Shown: positions 42,868 through 51,732 of the stretch, piece after piece | Numbering within the stretch: the first letter of the stretch is position 1 | Layout: every line of letters begins with the position of its first letter | Source of the DNA: Cloacimonetes bacterium UBA5210 | GTDB lineage: Bacteria > Cloacimonadota > Cloacimonadia > Cloacimonadales > Cloacimonadaceae | NCBI GenBank assembly: GCA_002412625.1 | Contig: DHVK01000003.1 | Span: 1-53,215, forward strand | Reading direction: 5' to 3' | DNA: 53,215 bases | Notes under the pieces: generated by a model | The model's database searches: none | Told to the model about the DNA's origin: nothing | The model's input: the letters and a program-made list of their open reading frames with translations, nothing else | Made by a program: the position numbers and the translations under genes

Positions 42868-45800
42868 ATGAGCAAGAAACTACTATTATTAGTGTTGTTC
42901 GGGTTATTTGCAGCAATGGTTTTTGCTGCAAGCATTGCAAATGTGCATGCAGGCTTACACTCCAACAACCACGATCCCCGATTTGCCAGACCCGGAGATA
43001 CTATCACGGTAACTTATTCTTTTATCCCATCAGGCTTTGACGAGATTTTTGGGAGTGTGCAGGGTTCTAAACTTGGAGTCAGCACCTATGATAAAATCCG
43101 GATTCAATGGTATTCAAACGCCGATGGAACCGGCAACACAAGTTATTTAGACGTCGAAACAACACAGTTTGATGACCCCAGTGTAAGAAACGACATAGTG
43201 AACTATAACACACTAAGCTTCGTATTGCCTGCAATTCCTCCAAACCGGCGGAGCTTCAAAATCCGTTCAGTTCTCTATGGGGATGATGGTTTCTTTAATG
43301 AAGTCATCAGCGATTATATTTTATCAAGCGGTGTCGGCGAGGACACCTTTGCATTTCTTCCGCTGGACACAAATACCGCTCCCACCGCCACGGTTCAAAT
43401 CACCAATCCCCAACAATCCAAAGTGGGACAGACCTTAAATGGATCATATACATACTACGATGCGGATGGAGATCCTGAAGGTGCCACTCAGTTAGCGTGG
43501 CTTCGTTCTACCAGCTCGGATCCTAATGGCTTATATGCGCGGATTGTGGGCGCCGCAGGTACTTCATACACAGTGGTAAACGATGACCTCAACCGGTTTA
43601 TCAAGTTCCAGGTAACTCCAGTGGCCATTACCGGAGTCACACAGGGCTCTCCAACGAACAGTGCGGCTTCCAGCCAAGTATTGCCCGCCGCCGCAATCGC
43701 ACTTGATCCCACTACCAGGGAGCTGATTGAGAGCGCCACAAATGATGGCAGTGTAGCAGGATACGTTATCGTTGCTCTCTCCAATGGTAGTTTTCAACCC
43801 ACTGTTTCCACCGTTACCATTAACAATCTGCCGGCCGGCTTGACTGTGGGCAATATCGTCCGTATTTCTAACTCACAAATACGTGTATCGCTCAGCGGAG
43901 CTGCTTTGGAACATGAACATGCATCTTCGATACTAGACGATTTCACCCTTTTCGTTACTGTCCCGGCAAACCAGATCGTAGGTCAAACTGATGATTTGCA
44001 GACAGCAACCGGTTTCCGCATAGACTTTGCCAACAACCCTGTATCCAATTTCGCTTGCAGCTCTGTGGGAGACGGCAAAGTGACACTTTCGTGGAACCGG
44101 CCAAGCGGCCTTGCCGGCAGCACTGCCTTGGCGAATTTCAAAGTGTACCGAAATGGAAATTATATCAACCAGATTGTTTACTCATCGTCGCAAGCCTCAT
44201 ATAGCTATACCGATAGCGGACTAACTAACGGCACTTCCTATCTATACTACATTCTGGCAGATTACGACAACCCCGGTGTCAGTGAAGATCCCTCGAGCAT
44301 CAATATTGCTGCCACGCCAATGCTTATGTCTTCATTTTCTTTCGCAGCCCTGGGAGTAAGCGGCACCATAGATCAAGATGCCAAATCGGTTTCGTTAACA
44401 GTCCCTGTCTCCACAAACCTGACTGCTCTGGTCGCCAGTTTCACAGTTAGCCCCTCGATTTCTGCAAGGGTAAACGGAAACCTGCAAACCAGCGGGGTTA
44501 CAGCCAATAACTTCAGCAACCCCGTGCAATACGTCCTGAGCGCACTTGACGGAACCAGCAGCAGCTACACGGTTACAGTCAGCTTCCAAGGCGACGTGCT
44601 ATCTGCTCCTGTGCTGACAAGCGGCCTTCCCACCACTTCCAGCGTTCAAATCCTGTGGAATCCGGTGAGTGAAGCTGTTGGATACTCGCTTGATTTATCC
44701 ACAGATTCGCTGTTCGGTTCCTTCATTCCTGGGTACCAAAGTTTGGAGCTTCCCGCAAGCCCCGAGACTTTCGTGATCAACGGACTGGCAGCAAACACGC
44801 AATACTATGCCCGTTTGCGTGCGCTTAGCCCGAACCCCAGTTCCCACAGCAGTTTCTCTGAAGCGCTGAATGCACAAACTCTGGCCACCGGAAACGGAAC
44901 AGGGAGTACTGAAATCAAGAGCAGCGATGCGACTCCGGTGAACATCGGCCAATACTATGACGCTAGCTGGGATTACACCATCAATCCTGCTCTGACGATT
45001 GATCCGCAAAGCTTCAACCCCCAAAGCAACAATGTTGTGGAAGCATCAATCAGCGTCGGCACCAGTCCCGAAGGTCTGCGCTACTTGCTGGATTTCGACA
45101 ACCCTTCAATCGGGATCGGAACCTTCACGATGTCCTATGACGGCCTCCCTTACGATCCCACCGATCTGGGTTTCAGAATCAACGATGGCCGGATAATCCC
45201 CCTTGGCAGCATGGGTATCAATACTCTGAACAAGACTTTCACCATTTCCCTGAATGCCCTAAGCAAAAACCAGAAGGGTACTTACCGGCTCGAGCTGATT
45301 ACCAACGATGCCACCGGGCAGACTCTTCCGGTGATGCTATCAAACTTCAGCGCGATTGTGCTCACCGGATCCAATGTTAGAATCAGCTGGACCACACAAG
45401 CCGAATCCGGAGTCCAGGGGTTCTACGTCCTCCGCGGAATCAGCAATGAACTTTCGGCGGCAGAGACCATTAGCCCCCTCATTGAGGCAACCAACACTTC
45501 AGCTACGACAAACTATACCTTCACAGATTCCGAACTCCCCGGTCTCGGTGAATACTACTACTGGCTACAGATTCAGGACATAACCGGCTCTACAAGCTAC
45601 TCAAACTCGATTCAGGTAAAAATTGAGACAGAGGAAGAGCCTATTCCCGAGGTGATTAAATCCACTTCCCTGAAAAACGCTTATCCAAATCCCTTCAATC
45701 CCCTGATCAGCATCTCCTATGACATTGTCGTCGCCGGTCATGTCAGCATGGAAGTTTACAACACTCGTGGACAAAAGATCCGCACCTTGGTTTCGGAGAA

Positions 45801-45936
45801 CAAAGAACCTGCTGCATATACAGTTACTTGGGATGGCAAAGATGCCAGTGGCAGAGAAGTATCCTCCGGTCCGTATCTGGTCAAGATGAAAGCCAAGGAA
45901 TATGAAGCCACCCGCAAAATCACCCTCTTGAAATAA
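42868..45936 (+). CDS. Large secreted multi-domain (Fn3/DUF5018-like) protein with C-terminal sorting domain
   Basis: From ATG 42868 (GGAGGA upstream) the product has 1022 residues. A signal peptide ends about residue 20. An Ig-like N-terminal part is followed by a module with GSYTYYDADGDPEGATQLAW (about 190-280) and one fibronectin-III-like domain (KVTLSWNRPSGL, about 405-475). A DUF5018-like segment (FSFAALGVSGTIDQDAKSVS, about 485-570) and a second Fn3 (SSVQILWNPVSEAVGYSLDL) come next. Further beta domains lead to the sorting domain (AYPNPFNPLISI ... VEVYNTRGQ-like ... KITLLK). There are no catalytic motifs, so it is probably a surface adhesin or scaffold. A terminator follows. Confidence 0.88.
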   Translation: MSKKLLLLVLFGLFAAMVFAASIANVHAGLHSNNHDPRFARPGDTITVTYSFIPSGFDEIFGSVQGSKLGVSTYDKIRIQWYSNADGTGNTSYLDVETTQFDDPSVRNDIVNYNTLSFVLPAIPPNRRSFKIRSVLYGDDGFFNEVISDYILSSGVGEDTFAFLPLDTNTAPTATVQITNPQQSKVGQTLNGSYTYYDADGDPEGATQLAWLRSTSSDPNGLYARIVGAAGTSYTVVNDDLNRFIKFQVTPVAITGVTQGSPTNSAASSQVLPAAAIALDPTTRELIESATNDGSVAGYVIVALSNGSFQPTVSTVTINNLPAGLTVGNIVRISNSQIRVSLSGAALEHEHASSILDDFTLFVTVPANQIVGQTDDLQTATGFRIDFANNPVSNFACSSVGDGKVTLSWNRPSGLAGSTALANFKVYRNGNYINQIVYSSSQASYSYTDSGLTNGTSYLYYILADYDNPGVSEDPSSINIAATPMLMSSFSFAALGVSGTIDQDAKSVSLTVPVSTNLTALVASFTVSPSISARVNGNLQTSGVTANNFSNPVQYVLSALDGTSSSYTVTVSFQGDVLSAPVLTSGLPTTSSVQILWNPVSEAVGYSLDLSTDSLFGSFIPGYQSLELPASPETFVINGLAANTQYYARLRALSPNPSSHSSFSEALNAQTLATGNGTGSTEIKSSDATPVNIGQYYDASWDYTINPALTIDPQSFNPQSNNVVEASISVGTSPEGLRYLLDFDNPSIGIGTFTMSYDGLPYDPTDLGFRINDGRIIPLGSMGINTLNKTFTISLNALSKNQKGTYRLELITNDATGQTLPVMLSNFSAIVLTGSNVRISWTTQAESGVQGFYVLRGISNELSAAETISPLIEATNTSATTNYTFTDSELPGLGEYYYWLQIQDITGSTSYSNSIQVKIETEEEPIPEVIKSTSLKNAYPNPFNPLISISYDIVVAGHVSMEVYNTRGQKIRTLVSENKEPAAYTVTWDGKDASGREVSSGPYLVKMKAKEYEATRKITLLK

Positions 45937-45950
45937 CTGCTATACCCAAT

Positions 45951-45982
45951 AACGCCCTGCTGCACTGCGGGGCGTTTTTTTT
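45951..45982 (+). terminator. Rho-independent terminator after the Fn3 protein gene
   Basis: AACGCCC (45951-45957) pairs with GGGCGTT (45970-45976) with a 12-base loop, followed by a run of eight T (45975-45982). Confidence 0.85.
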
Positions 45983-46268
45983 GGTCCGGGGCTTATCTCA
46001 AACATTCACACTATGCACATCAAAGATCTTTCGGGAGATAAAACCCCCTATTTATATATAGTGGACAAGCACTGGACAAATCCGGGTAAAACCTCACTTA
46101 TTTTTGGCAGACCCACTTTTTTGTAGCACCAAGAATCACCTGCATGAAAAGGGCTGGCCATGATCAAGATACAGCGCAGCCTATTTTTACCTTGACCCCA
46201 GACCCTTAAGTGCGAAAGTGTCCCAATGACATATCATGAAATACAAATCCCCACAGGAGCGGCACTTT
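45983..46268. other. Gap before the alanine racemase-like gene
   Basis: No gene was seen. AT-rich tracts (for example 46050-46062) may include the promoter. TTGACC occurs at about 46193 without a matching -10. I see nothing else that can be supported. Confidence 0.35.
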
Positions 46269-47429
46269 ATGCTACAACCAAGTTGGATTGAACTGGATAG
46301 CAGCGCGCTCAAAAAGAACATCCGCTATCTCACAAAAAGAATCGGAAAAGAGAGCATATTTGTCTCCGTGATCAAGGGCAATGCCTACGGTCACGGAATT
46401 GAGGAGTTCGTTCCATTGGCTGAAGCCTGCGGAGTGCAGCACTTTGCGGTTTATGATGCCCATGAGGCATACCGGGCTTTGCAGGTGAAACGCAGAGACA
46501 GCAATCTGATCATACTGGGCATGCTTGATGATGACCAGATGGATTGGGTGATCGATCACGAGATCTCCTTTTATGTGTTTTCGCTCGAAAGGCTGAACAG
46601 CGCGATCCTAATGGCGCGCAAGATCAAGAAGAAAGCCAAAATTCACCTGGAATTGGAAACCGGCATGTTTCGCACCGGGCTGGAAGAAGAAGTGTTGCCG
46701 GAAGTAATCCGCCTGATCAAGAAAAACGCCCGTTATCTCACGCTTGAGGGCATCTGCACCCATTTTGCCGGAGCCGAGAGCATTGCCAATTTCTCCAGAA
46801 TACAGAACCAGCTGAGCAATTTCATCAGATTGCGTAAAAGCCTGAAGAAACAGGGCGTTACTGCGCAGTACTACCACAGTGCCTGTTCAGCAGCCGCGCT
46901 GATCTATCCCCACACGATCATGGACATGGTGCGGTTCGGAATCGCTCAATACGGCTTCTGGCCTTCGATGGAAACCAAGATGAAGAATCTGCTCTCTGAG
47001 GAAGCCAAATTCACCAAAGATCCCCTTAAAACTGTGCTAAGCTGGAAAAGCAGGGTGATGAGCGTGAAGAGCGTGGAACGCGGAAACTTCGTAAACTACG
47101 GGAACGCGTATCTGGCAACCAAAAACATGCGCCTGGCCACAATCCCGATCGGCTATTTCCACGGCTACAACCGCAGCCTCAGCAATTTCGGACACGTGCT
47201 GATTCACGGCAAAAAGGCCGATGTGGTAGGCATGGTAAACATGAACATGTTTATGGTAAACATCAGCCACCTGCCTTCGGTAAAAGCCGGCGATGAAGTG
47301 GTGCTGATCGGCAAACAAGGCGATATGCAAATAAGCGTTGCATCCTTCTCGGAACTGACAAACACGGTCAACTACGAGCTCCTGGCCCGTTTACCATTCC
47401 AGATTCCCAGAATAGTCGTCAGTAACTAG
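46269..47429 (+). CDS. alr: Alanine racemase-like PLP enzyme
   Basis: The fold-III PLP enzyme has 386 residues from ATG 46269 (AGGAG upstream; an in-frame ATG at 46236 adds 11 residues). The PLP lysine is in SVIKGNAYGHG, the phosphate region in RFGIAQYGFWPS, and the tyrosine region reads FVNYGNAYLATKNMRLATIP. It departs from typical Alr in two places. The usual GYxDGxxR is GYFHGYNR, and the usual MDQ is MNM (GMVNMNMFMVNIS), so two normally conserved aspartates are absent. It most likely makes D-alanine for peptidoglycan, but another amino-acid racemase function is possible. Confidence 0.82.
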   Translation: MLQPSWIELDSSALKKNIRYLTKRIGKESIFVSVIKGNAYGHGIEEFVPLAEACGVQHFAVYDAHEAYRALQVKRRDSNLIILGMLDDDQMDWVIDHEISFYVFSLERLNSAILMARKIKKKAKIHLELETGMFRTGLEEEVLPEVIRLIKKNARYLTLEGICTHFAGAESIANFSRIQNQLSNFIRLRKSLKKQGVTAQYYHSACSAAALIYPHTIMDMVRFGIAQYGFWPSMETKMKNLLSEEAKFTKDPLKTVLSWKSRVMSVKSVERGNFVNYGNAYLATKNMRLATIPIGYFHGYNRSLSNFGHVLIHGKKADVVGMVNMNMFMVNISHLPSVKAGDEVVLIGKQGDMQISVASFSELTNTVNYELLARLPFQIPRIVVSN

Positions 47430-47436
47430 GCGAGAG

Positions 47437-48192
47437 CTATTCCTTTGCTGCCACCCAACTCACAAAATCCTGAGGCAAGCGGGAAAAGCCCGTTTTCTCG
47501 AAGACTCTGCTGGTTCCTGGGTTATCCGAGAACAAATACAGGTGGTTTTCGCTAATCCCTCTGTGATATTGCACCAAAGTATGCACCATGCTACCGGCAT
47601 AACCTCTGCCTCTGAACTTCTCGCGGGTGAACAGGTCTGAGATGCGGCTGTAACCGGCAAACACGCTCACGGAAGCCAGCGCGGCCAGTTCGCCATGATG
47701 ATATCCGCCCAACAGATGATAAGACGGGTGCAGCAAATGGCGCTCCACAACCCGGATGGTCCAGTCTCCACCATATTCCAAAGCAATGGTCTCCATGATA
47801 TCGATATCCAGTTGTTTGATTCTGTGGATTTGCAGATCATCCGCCGGTTTCACACTGCTTTCATGGTCATGCAGGAAGTATTCATGATCTTTGATTTCCA
47901 CCTTGAAGCCATGCTTTTCGAGGGGTACGGATACCTTATCCAGTTCATTGGACTGAAGCGAGCTGAAGATCCGAGGCGCAATTCCCTTGGCCTTATAGAA
48001 TGATTCGATGTCTCTCAGACTACTTTCTATGCCGATGAAATCTGAGATTACGGCATGGTTACTCTCCATCGAGTTTTTGTTGCCCTCGTTCCAAAAGATC
48101 AGCCCATAGTCTTTCTGGGACATACTTGCAAAACGTTCCGGGTAATGCAATTCCGTCTCTTTCATACGTCGGATATTGAAGGGTATCGACAT
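47437..48192 (-). CDS. GNAT family N-acetyltransferase
   Basis: The 251-residue protein has a C-terminal GNAT domain (about 120-250) with motif A in SRISDLFTREKFRGRGYAGSMVHTLVQ (RGRGYA acetyl-CoA loop) and LFSDNPGTSRVFEKTGF as the late motif. The N-terminal ~120 residues form a second, degenerate GNAT-like half (IESFYKAKGIAPRIF, LEKHGFKVEIKDHEYFLH). AAGGAG lies before the ATG. The substrate is unknown. It is downstream of the ECF operon on the same strand but separated by 76 bp. Confidence 0.85.
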   Translation of the reverse strand: MSIPFNIRRMKETELHYPERFASMSQKDYGLIFWNEGNKNSMESNHAVISDFIGIESSLRDIESFYKAKGIAPRIFSSLQSNELDKVSVPLEKHGFKVEIKDHEYFLHDHESSVKPADDLQIHRIKQLDIDIMETIALEYGGDWTIRVVERHLLHPSYHLLGGYHHGELAALASVSVFAGYSRISDLFTREKFRGRGYAGSMVHTLVQYHRGISENHLYLFSDNPGTSRVFEKTGFSRLPQDFVSWVAAKE

Positions 48193-48268
48193 GTCTTTAC
48201 TCCTTACATTTATTCTGCATTTATCTACATGATACCCCGCTTGCGGGTTTCTGACAACCTAATTTACT

Positions 48269-48739
48269 CTATTTGCCGGTTTCGATACGCTTGTATGCCA
48301 GAAACAGCAACCGACCACCCACAAAACCCAAGGCCGCTTGCAAGATATTCGGAGGAAAATCCGCGATTGCCGCTGCCTTGCCAAAACTGGGCATAAACCA
48401 GGTTCCTGCAAAGTAAATAGCCACCATTAGAATTGCTCCGATTATCGGCAAGATGTACCTGATCCGGCTGGGGGAATCGTGCGCCAATCCAGCAAAAAAC
48501 CCCAGTGTGCCCTTTGCAACCAAGGTTATCGGTGCAAACAAGGGAAAGCCAATGATATCCGCCATTGCGCTTCCCACACCTCCGGCAATCAGGCCGGAGC
48601 GCTTGCCGCCATATAATCCGCAGAATACGATTACCACGTCGCCAAAATTGAAATAACCGCCTCCGGGAACCGGGATCCGGATCAACAGTGTGCTAACCAT
48701 TACTAAAACCGTGAATCCGACCGTGATGTACCACTTCAT
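48269..48739 (-). CDS. ECF transporter substrate-binding (S) component
   Basis: The 156-residue protein has about five or six helices and the ECF S-component pattern of the PF07155/PF12822 type: IPVPGGGYFNFGDVVIVFCGLYGGKRSGLIAGGVGSAMADI, then LVAKGTLGFFAGL. These small proteins capture a vitamin or its precursor and topple in the membrane. The particular ligand (thiamine or riboflavin precursors, or others) cannot be read from the sequence and no riboswitch was seen. The T and two A components lie directly upstream, so this is a dedicated (group I-like) ECF operon. Confidence 0.87.
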   Translation of the reverse strand: MKWYITVGFTVLVMVSTLLIRIPVPGGGYFNFGDVVIVFCGLYGGKRSGLIAGGVGSAMADIIGFPLFAPITLVAKGTLGFFAGLAHDSPSRIRYILPIIGAILMVAIYFAGTWFMPSFGKAAAIADFPPNILQAALGFVGGRLLFLAYKRIETGK

Positions 48740-48770
48740 GATAGCTCCTTTTCAGTATAGAATATGTATA

Positions 48771-49418
48771 TTATAAATTGCTGTTGTTCACTGCCCCTGG
48801 CTTTGCGGGGGACTCAGTATGACAGTTTGCCAAAAGATTATCGATGCGCTCGCCTTTGATCTCCGCCTCGGCCAGGATATACAGAACAAGGGCCAGAACG
48901 GTGCTCAATCCTGCCTTGAAACGAGCTCTCATACCCCTCTGCTGCAGCCGCATCGAAGGCACATAGTTCTGCCACTGTTTCAGTTGCTGATGAGAGTGTA
49001 CTGCCGCGTCGTATAGTATTTTTGCCAAGATTATGTACTTCAGTTTGTGGATGCTGATCCTCGAATGCAGCAGAGAATCTACTGAAACGAGCGCGAAACA
49101 CAGCCGAAACGCCAGCAAAGCATTCATGAGGAGTAAAACCCTGGGTAAACCGTATGCCAGCCAATAGCTTAGCGCTCCATCACCGGCGGGATCAATCCCG
49201 AGCAGGATGAACAGGGCATAAATCAGTATCAGCATTGCGATAAAAGGCCAGAGGAGTTTTACCTGGGCGATCAGCTGGGCTCTGCCCAGGATGAAAAGCG
49301 TCAACACGATCAGGATTGCCAACATCATGCTCTGCAAAGCCAAATCCTGAAACCAGATAATCGCAAACAGCAGACACCAAATTGTGAACACCGATGCGGC
49401 AATAATCAGCCGGCTCAT
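48771..49418 (-). CDS. ECF transporter transmembrane (T) component
   Basis: The 215-residue protein has about five helices in its first 130 residues and a cytosolic helical part carrying the coupling helices. QLKQWQNYVPSMRLQQRGMRARFKAGLS and LAEAEIKGERIDNLL occupy the places of the two Ala-Arg-Gly-type coupling motifs of EcfT/CbiQ; the second is clearly deviant. Overlap with the upstream ATPase gene (ATGA) supports joint function. Confidence 0.82.
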   Translation of the reverse strand: MSRLIIAASVFTIWCLLFAIIWFQDLALQSMMLAILIVLTLFILGRAQLIAQVKLLWPFIAMLILIYALFILLGIDPAGDGALSYWLAYGLPRVLLLMNALLAFRLCFALVSVDSLLHSRISIHKLKYIILAKILYDAAVHSHQQLKQWQNYVPSMRLQQRGMRARFKAGLSTVLALVLYILAEAEIKGERIDNLLANCHTESPAKPGAVNNSNL

Positions 49419-49930
49419 ATTTCTTCCCGGCCTTGCGCCTGCCGCAAGAGTACTTCACTCTGCGTATCCGTTTGGGGAACAAACTGCAGGGCTAAACTCC
49501 CGGCCACAGTATAGCTGTGAGAACTGTATATCAGGCAGTGCGGGCGCTTTAGCCCTTCCGGAATCGCGATCCTGTGGGCTTCATCGGATATAATCACCAC
49601 AGGTTTGGTATCGGCAATACCGGCGAGATCCTCCCACAAGAGATTCCACACATCGGCTTCATCTACAATTTTCTTACCCGGATGGCAGACAGCCGCCCAA
49701 GCCCGCAGGGCATAGAGTTGCATATACATCTGTTGCTCAAGGCAGATAATGTGGAGATCCTGCCTTTTGCGGATCTTGGCAAGCAGTACTTGGTGGATAA
49801 AACTGCTTTTCCCGCTGCCATTCGGTCCGTCCAGCCGGTAGTTCATTCCTGGCTCAAAGCGGATATCTGCCGGAAGATGCAGCGAAAACCCTTGCCAGAT
49901 CGGATACTGCCCCTGCTCAATCGTGATCAT
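49415..49930 (-). CDS. ECF-type ABC ATPase lacking the LSGGQ signature (A2)
   Basis: From ATG 49930 the product has 171 residues, well short of typical EcfA (about 270-290). Walker A is GPNGSGKS (35-42), a Q-loop-like glutamine is at 66/67, Walker B is VVIISDE (111-117) and the switch His is H138 (YSSHS). Between Q-loop and Walker B there is no LSGGQ-type signature, and the helical subdomain is shortened. It should bind ATP in its own Walker motifs but cannot cover a partner's site. It overlaps the preceding ATPase gene by 14 bp and the T-component gene by four. Confidence 0.8.
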   Translation of the reverse strand: MITIEQGQYPIWQGFSLHLPADIRFEPGMNYRLDGPNGSGKSSFIHQVLLAKIRKRQDLHIICLEQQMYMQLYALRAWAAVCHPGKKIVDEADVWNLLWEDLAGIADTKPVVIISDEAHRIAIPEGLKRPHCLIYSSHSYTVAGSLALQFVPQTDTQSEVLLRQAQGREEI

Positions 49931-50372
49931 CAACCCTCTGCCAGATGATCTCTTTGCCACTGCGCCGGATCAGATCTTGCAAGCGCGCGGCTTTGTCCGG
50001 GTCCAGGGATCGCTCCAGATTCATAAAGCAAATCCTTCGTGCCGGAGAGTGCAATGCCAACAATGCCATCAATATCACCTTCTGCCCACCGGATAGATGT
50101 TTCAGGATATAATTCTCGTTCAAGCGCTTATCTGTCAGTTCAAAAAAATCCGCAAAAAGGGCTTCTGCTCTGCGCGGAGCGATATTGTACAAAAGCAGCT
50201 CATCCCACACCTTATCTGTACAAATCAGGGGGTGTTCTGCATCGGCAAGCAGATAGTTTTTTGGTGCATCCATGTTGTACAATGCCGGATATCCCGCTCT
50301 TTCTGTCAAGTTAATCCCCTGATTACTGAAATCAAAATGGATAGATCGAAATATAAATTGTACTTGACACAT
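49917..50372 (-). CDS. Degenerate ECF-type ABC ATPase with LSGGQ but no Walker A (A1)
   Basis: The 151-residue protein has an intact signature (HLSGGQKVILMALLAL, LSGGQ at 93-97) and a D-loop (SLDP, 122-125). There is no Walker A, and the Walker B region reads RICFMNLERSLDP, so the metal-binding Asp and catalytic Glu are missing. Residues 40-62 (YLLADAEHPLICTDKVWDELL) correspond to the post-Q-loop region. It may complement the A2 protein. Alternatively its 5' end was lost: the ATG overlaps the ATG of the divergent AT-rich gene (CATG at 50370-50373). No ribosome-binding site is evident. Confidence 0.75.
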   Translation of the reverse strand: MCQVQFIFRSIHFDFSNQGINLTERAGYPALYNMDAPKNYLLADAEHPLICTDKVWDELLLYNIAPRRAEALFADFFELTDKRLNENYILKHLSGGQKVILMALLALHSPARRICFMNLERSLDPDKAARLQDLIRRSGKEIIWQRVDDHD

Positions 50373-51732
50373 GGATATCCAACGTAGAATTGTTGTTCAG
50401 AGAGTTGGAAGCATAATCTCTTTGAGAAGGGTGTCGCTGGATGCGGTTCCATTCTCGGTTAAAGAACATGAACACGACGAAGTATTGGTCACCATTGCTA
50501 GTAGAATTCTGAAAACTATGCGCATATGGGTTCAGGATCCAGGGGGATTGTTCTGCATTGTTCTGTATTTAATCGCCAGGAGTAATAAAATTATGGAAAA
50601 AATTGGATATATGGTTAATTTCATTGTCGCAATGATGGGTGTTGCCTTCCCTTTACTGCTAAATATGATATCTGACTTGAGCAACAAATATGGCACAATG
50701 CGAATAGTCGACCAGTTTAAAAAAGAACCAATATACAAGTACTTTTTTTGGTCTCTTTTAGCATCGGTATTTTTTTGCGTTTGTTGGATATTTAATATTC
50801 CACCCATTAAGATAGGTATAATTGAATTAATCTTTAGTGGTTCAGCTGAACGCATGCTGCTTCTATTAGGAGTACTTGCAATCTCCTCTTTCTTTGGATT
50901 AGTATCTCGGATGTTGACATACTATGACCCAATAAAAACCTCTAGACGTCTATTGCTACACGAAACTCAAGCGAACAGGAAAAAATCAAGCGGGAAAACT
51001 GAGGAATCGCTGAAGATAGTAGCTTCAATTATAGTATCCTATGTGAAGACTGGCGATGAAGACATTGTTAGTGAGATAGTTAAGCTATTTTCAATGTCAA
51101 TCGGGGATAGTGTTTCTAATCCCGTCAAGAGTAGTGAAGACAAGATTTACTATGACCTAAGCAGAAAAATCTTCAATGCAACCCTAGCTAGGGATGACAG
51201 TGTTTTTGAAGGGCTTTCCAAGGATATCCTAAGAAATGTGTGGTTCCAAAAACATTGTATAAAGGATTTTGATAACCAAAATCTGACCCAGCATACTTGG
51301 TATAATTTGATCGAAGTAATAAACAGAGACAGAATCAGTATCTTCATGGATTATTGGGAAAATGCAGACAGACGGGTAAGAGATTATCTGTATAATCATG
51401 AACTCTCTACTAACATGCTTTCAGATAAAAATTTTGACGATTTAATGCTTAAATGGGTTAATGCATTGCAAGCAGCATCAGGATGCGCCAAGGATGGAGG
51501 ATATTCAAGCATGGAAGAATTCCCAGAGTACTTAGAGGCCCATATCGACCTCAACAACAATAAACTGCTGCCATTACTCAAATATGTATGTTACCATGCC
51601 AATCTGGGTGGGTTACTATTGTACTTACGCAAGTATGAAGTTATTCGCAGAGTGTTTTCATACACATCATCATGGCCCCCAAAGATTATCTACTACCGGA
51701 CACTTTTACAGAAGTCTTTCGTCTCTTCCTGA
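50371..51732 (+). CDS. AT-rich gene for an unknown membrane protein (part 1)
   Basis: The 453-residue product has hydrophobic segments at about 57-69, 79-100, 122-142 and 160-180. A soluble, mostly helical region of about 270 residues then follows. I recognise no family. Codon use is clearly more AT-rich than in neighbours, which suggests transfer. The first ATG shares bases with the start of the divergent ECF gene, and a TTGACA at 50364 lies right against it, so the real start may be further in (for example 50518, MRIWVQDPGG). Its end overlaps the next ORF by 61 bp in another frame; a C5 tract at 51676-51680 marks where a single-base change would fuse them. Confidence 0.65.
   Translation: MDIQRRIVVQRVGSIISLRRVSLDAVPFSVKEHEHDEVLVTIASRILKTMRIWVQDPGGLFCIVLYLIARSNKIMEKIGYMVNFIVAMMGVAFPLLLNMISDLSNKYGTMRIVDQFKKEPIYKYFFWSLLASVFFCVCWIFNIPPIKIGIIELIFSGSAERMLLLLGVLAISSFFGLVSRMLTYYDPIKTSRRLLLHETQANRKKSSGKTEESLKIVASIIVSYVKTGDEDIVSEIVKLFSMSIGDSVSNPVKSSEDKIYYDLSRKIFNATLARDDSVFEGLSKDILRNVWFQKHCIKDFDNQNLTQHTWYNLIEVINRDRISIFMDYWENADRRVRDYLYNHELSTNMLSDKNFDDLMLKWVNALQAASGCAKDGGYSSMEEFPEYLEAHIDLNNNKLLPLLKYVCYHANLGGLLLYLRKYEVIRRVFSYTSSWPPKIIYYRTLLQKSFVSS

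Noticed and set aside
46185..46235. Transposon end upstream of the alanine racemase gene
   Set aside because: The GACCCCAGACCC...AGTGTCCC stretch looked like an IS terminus, but no matching inverted end or transposase is visible.
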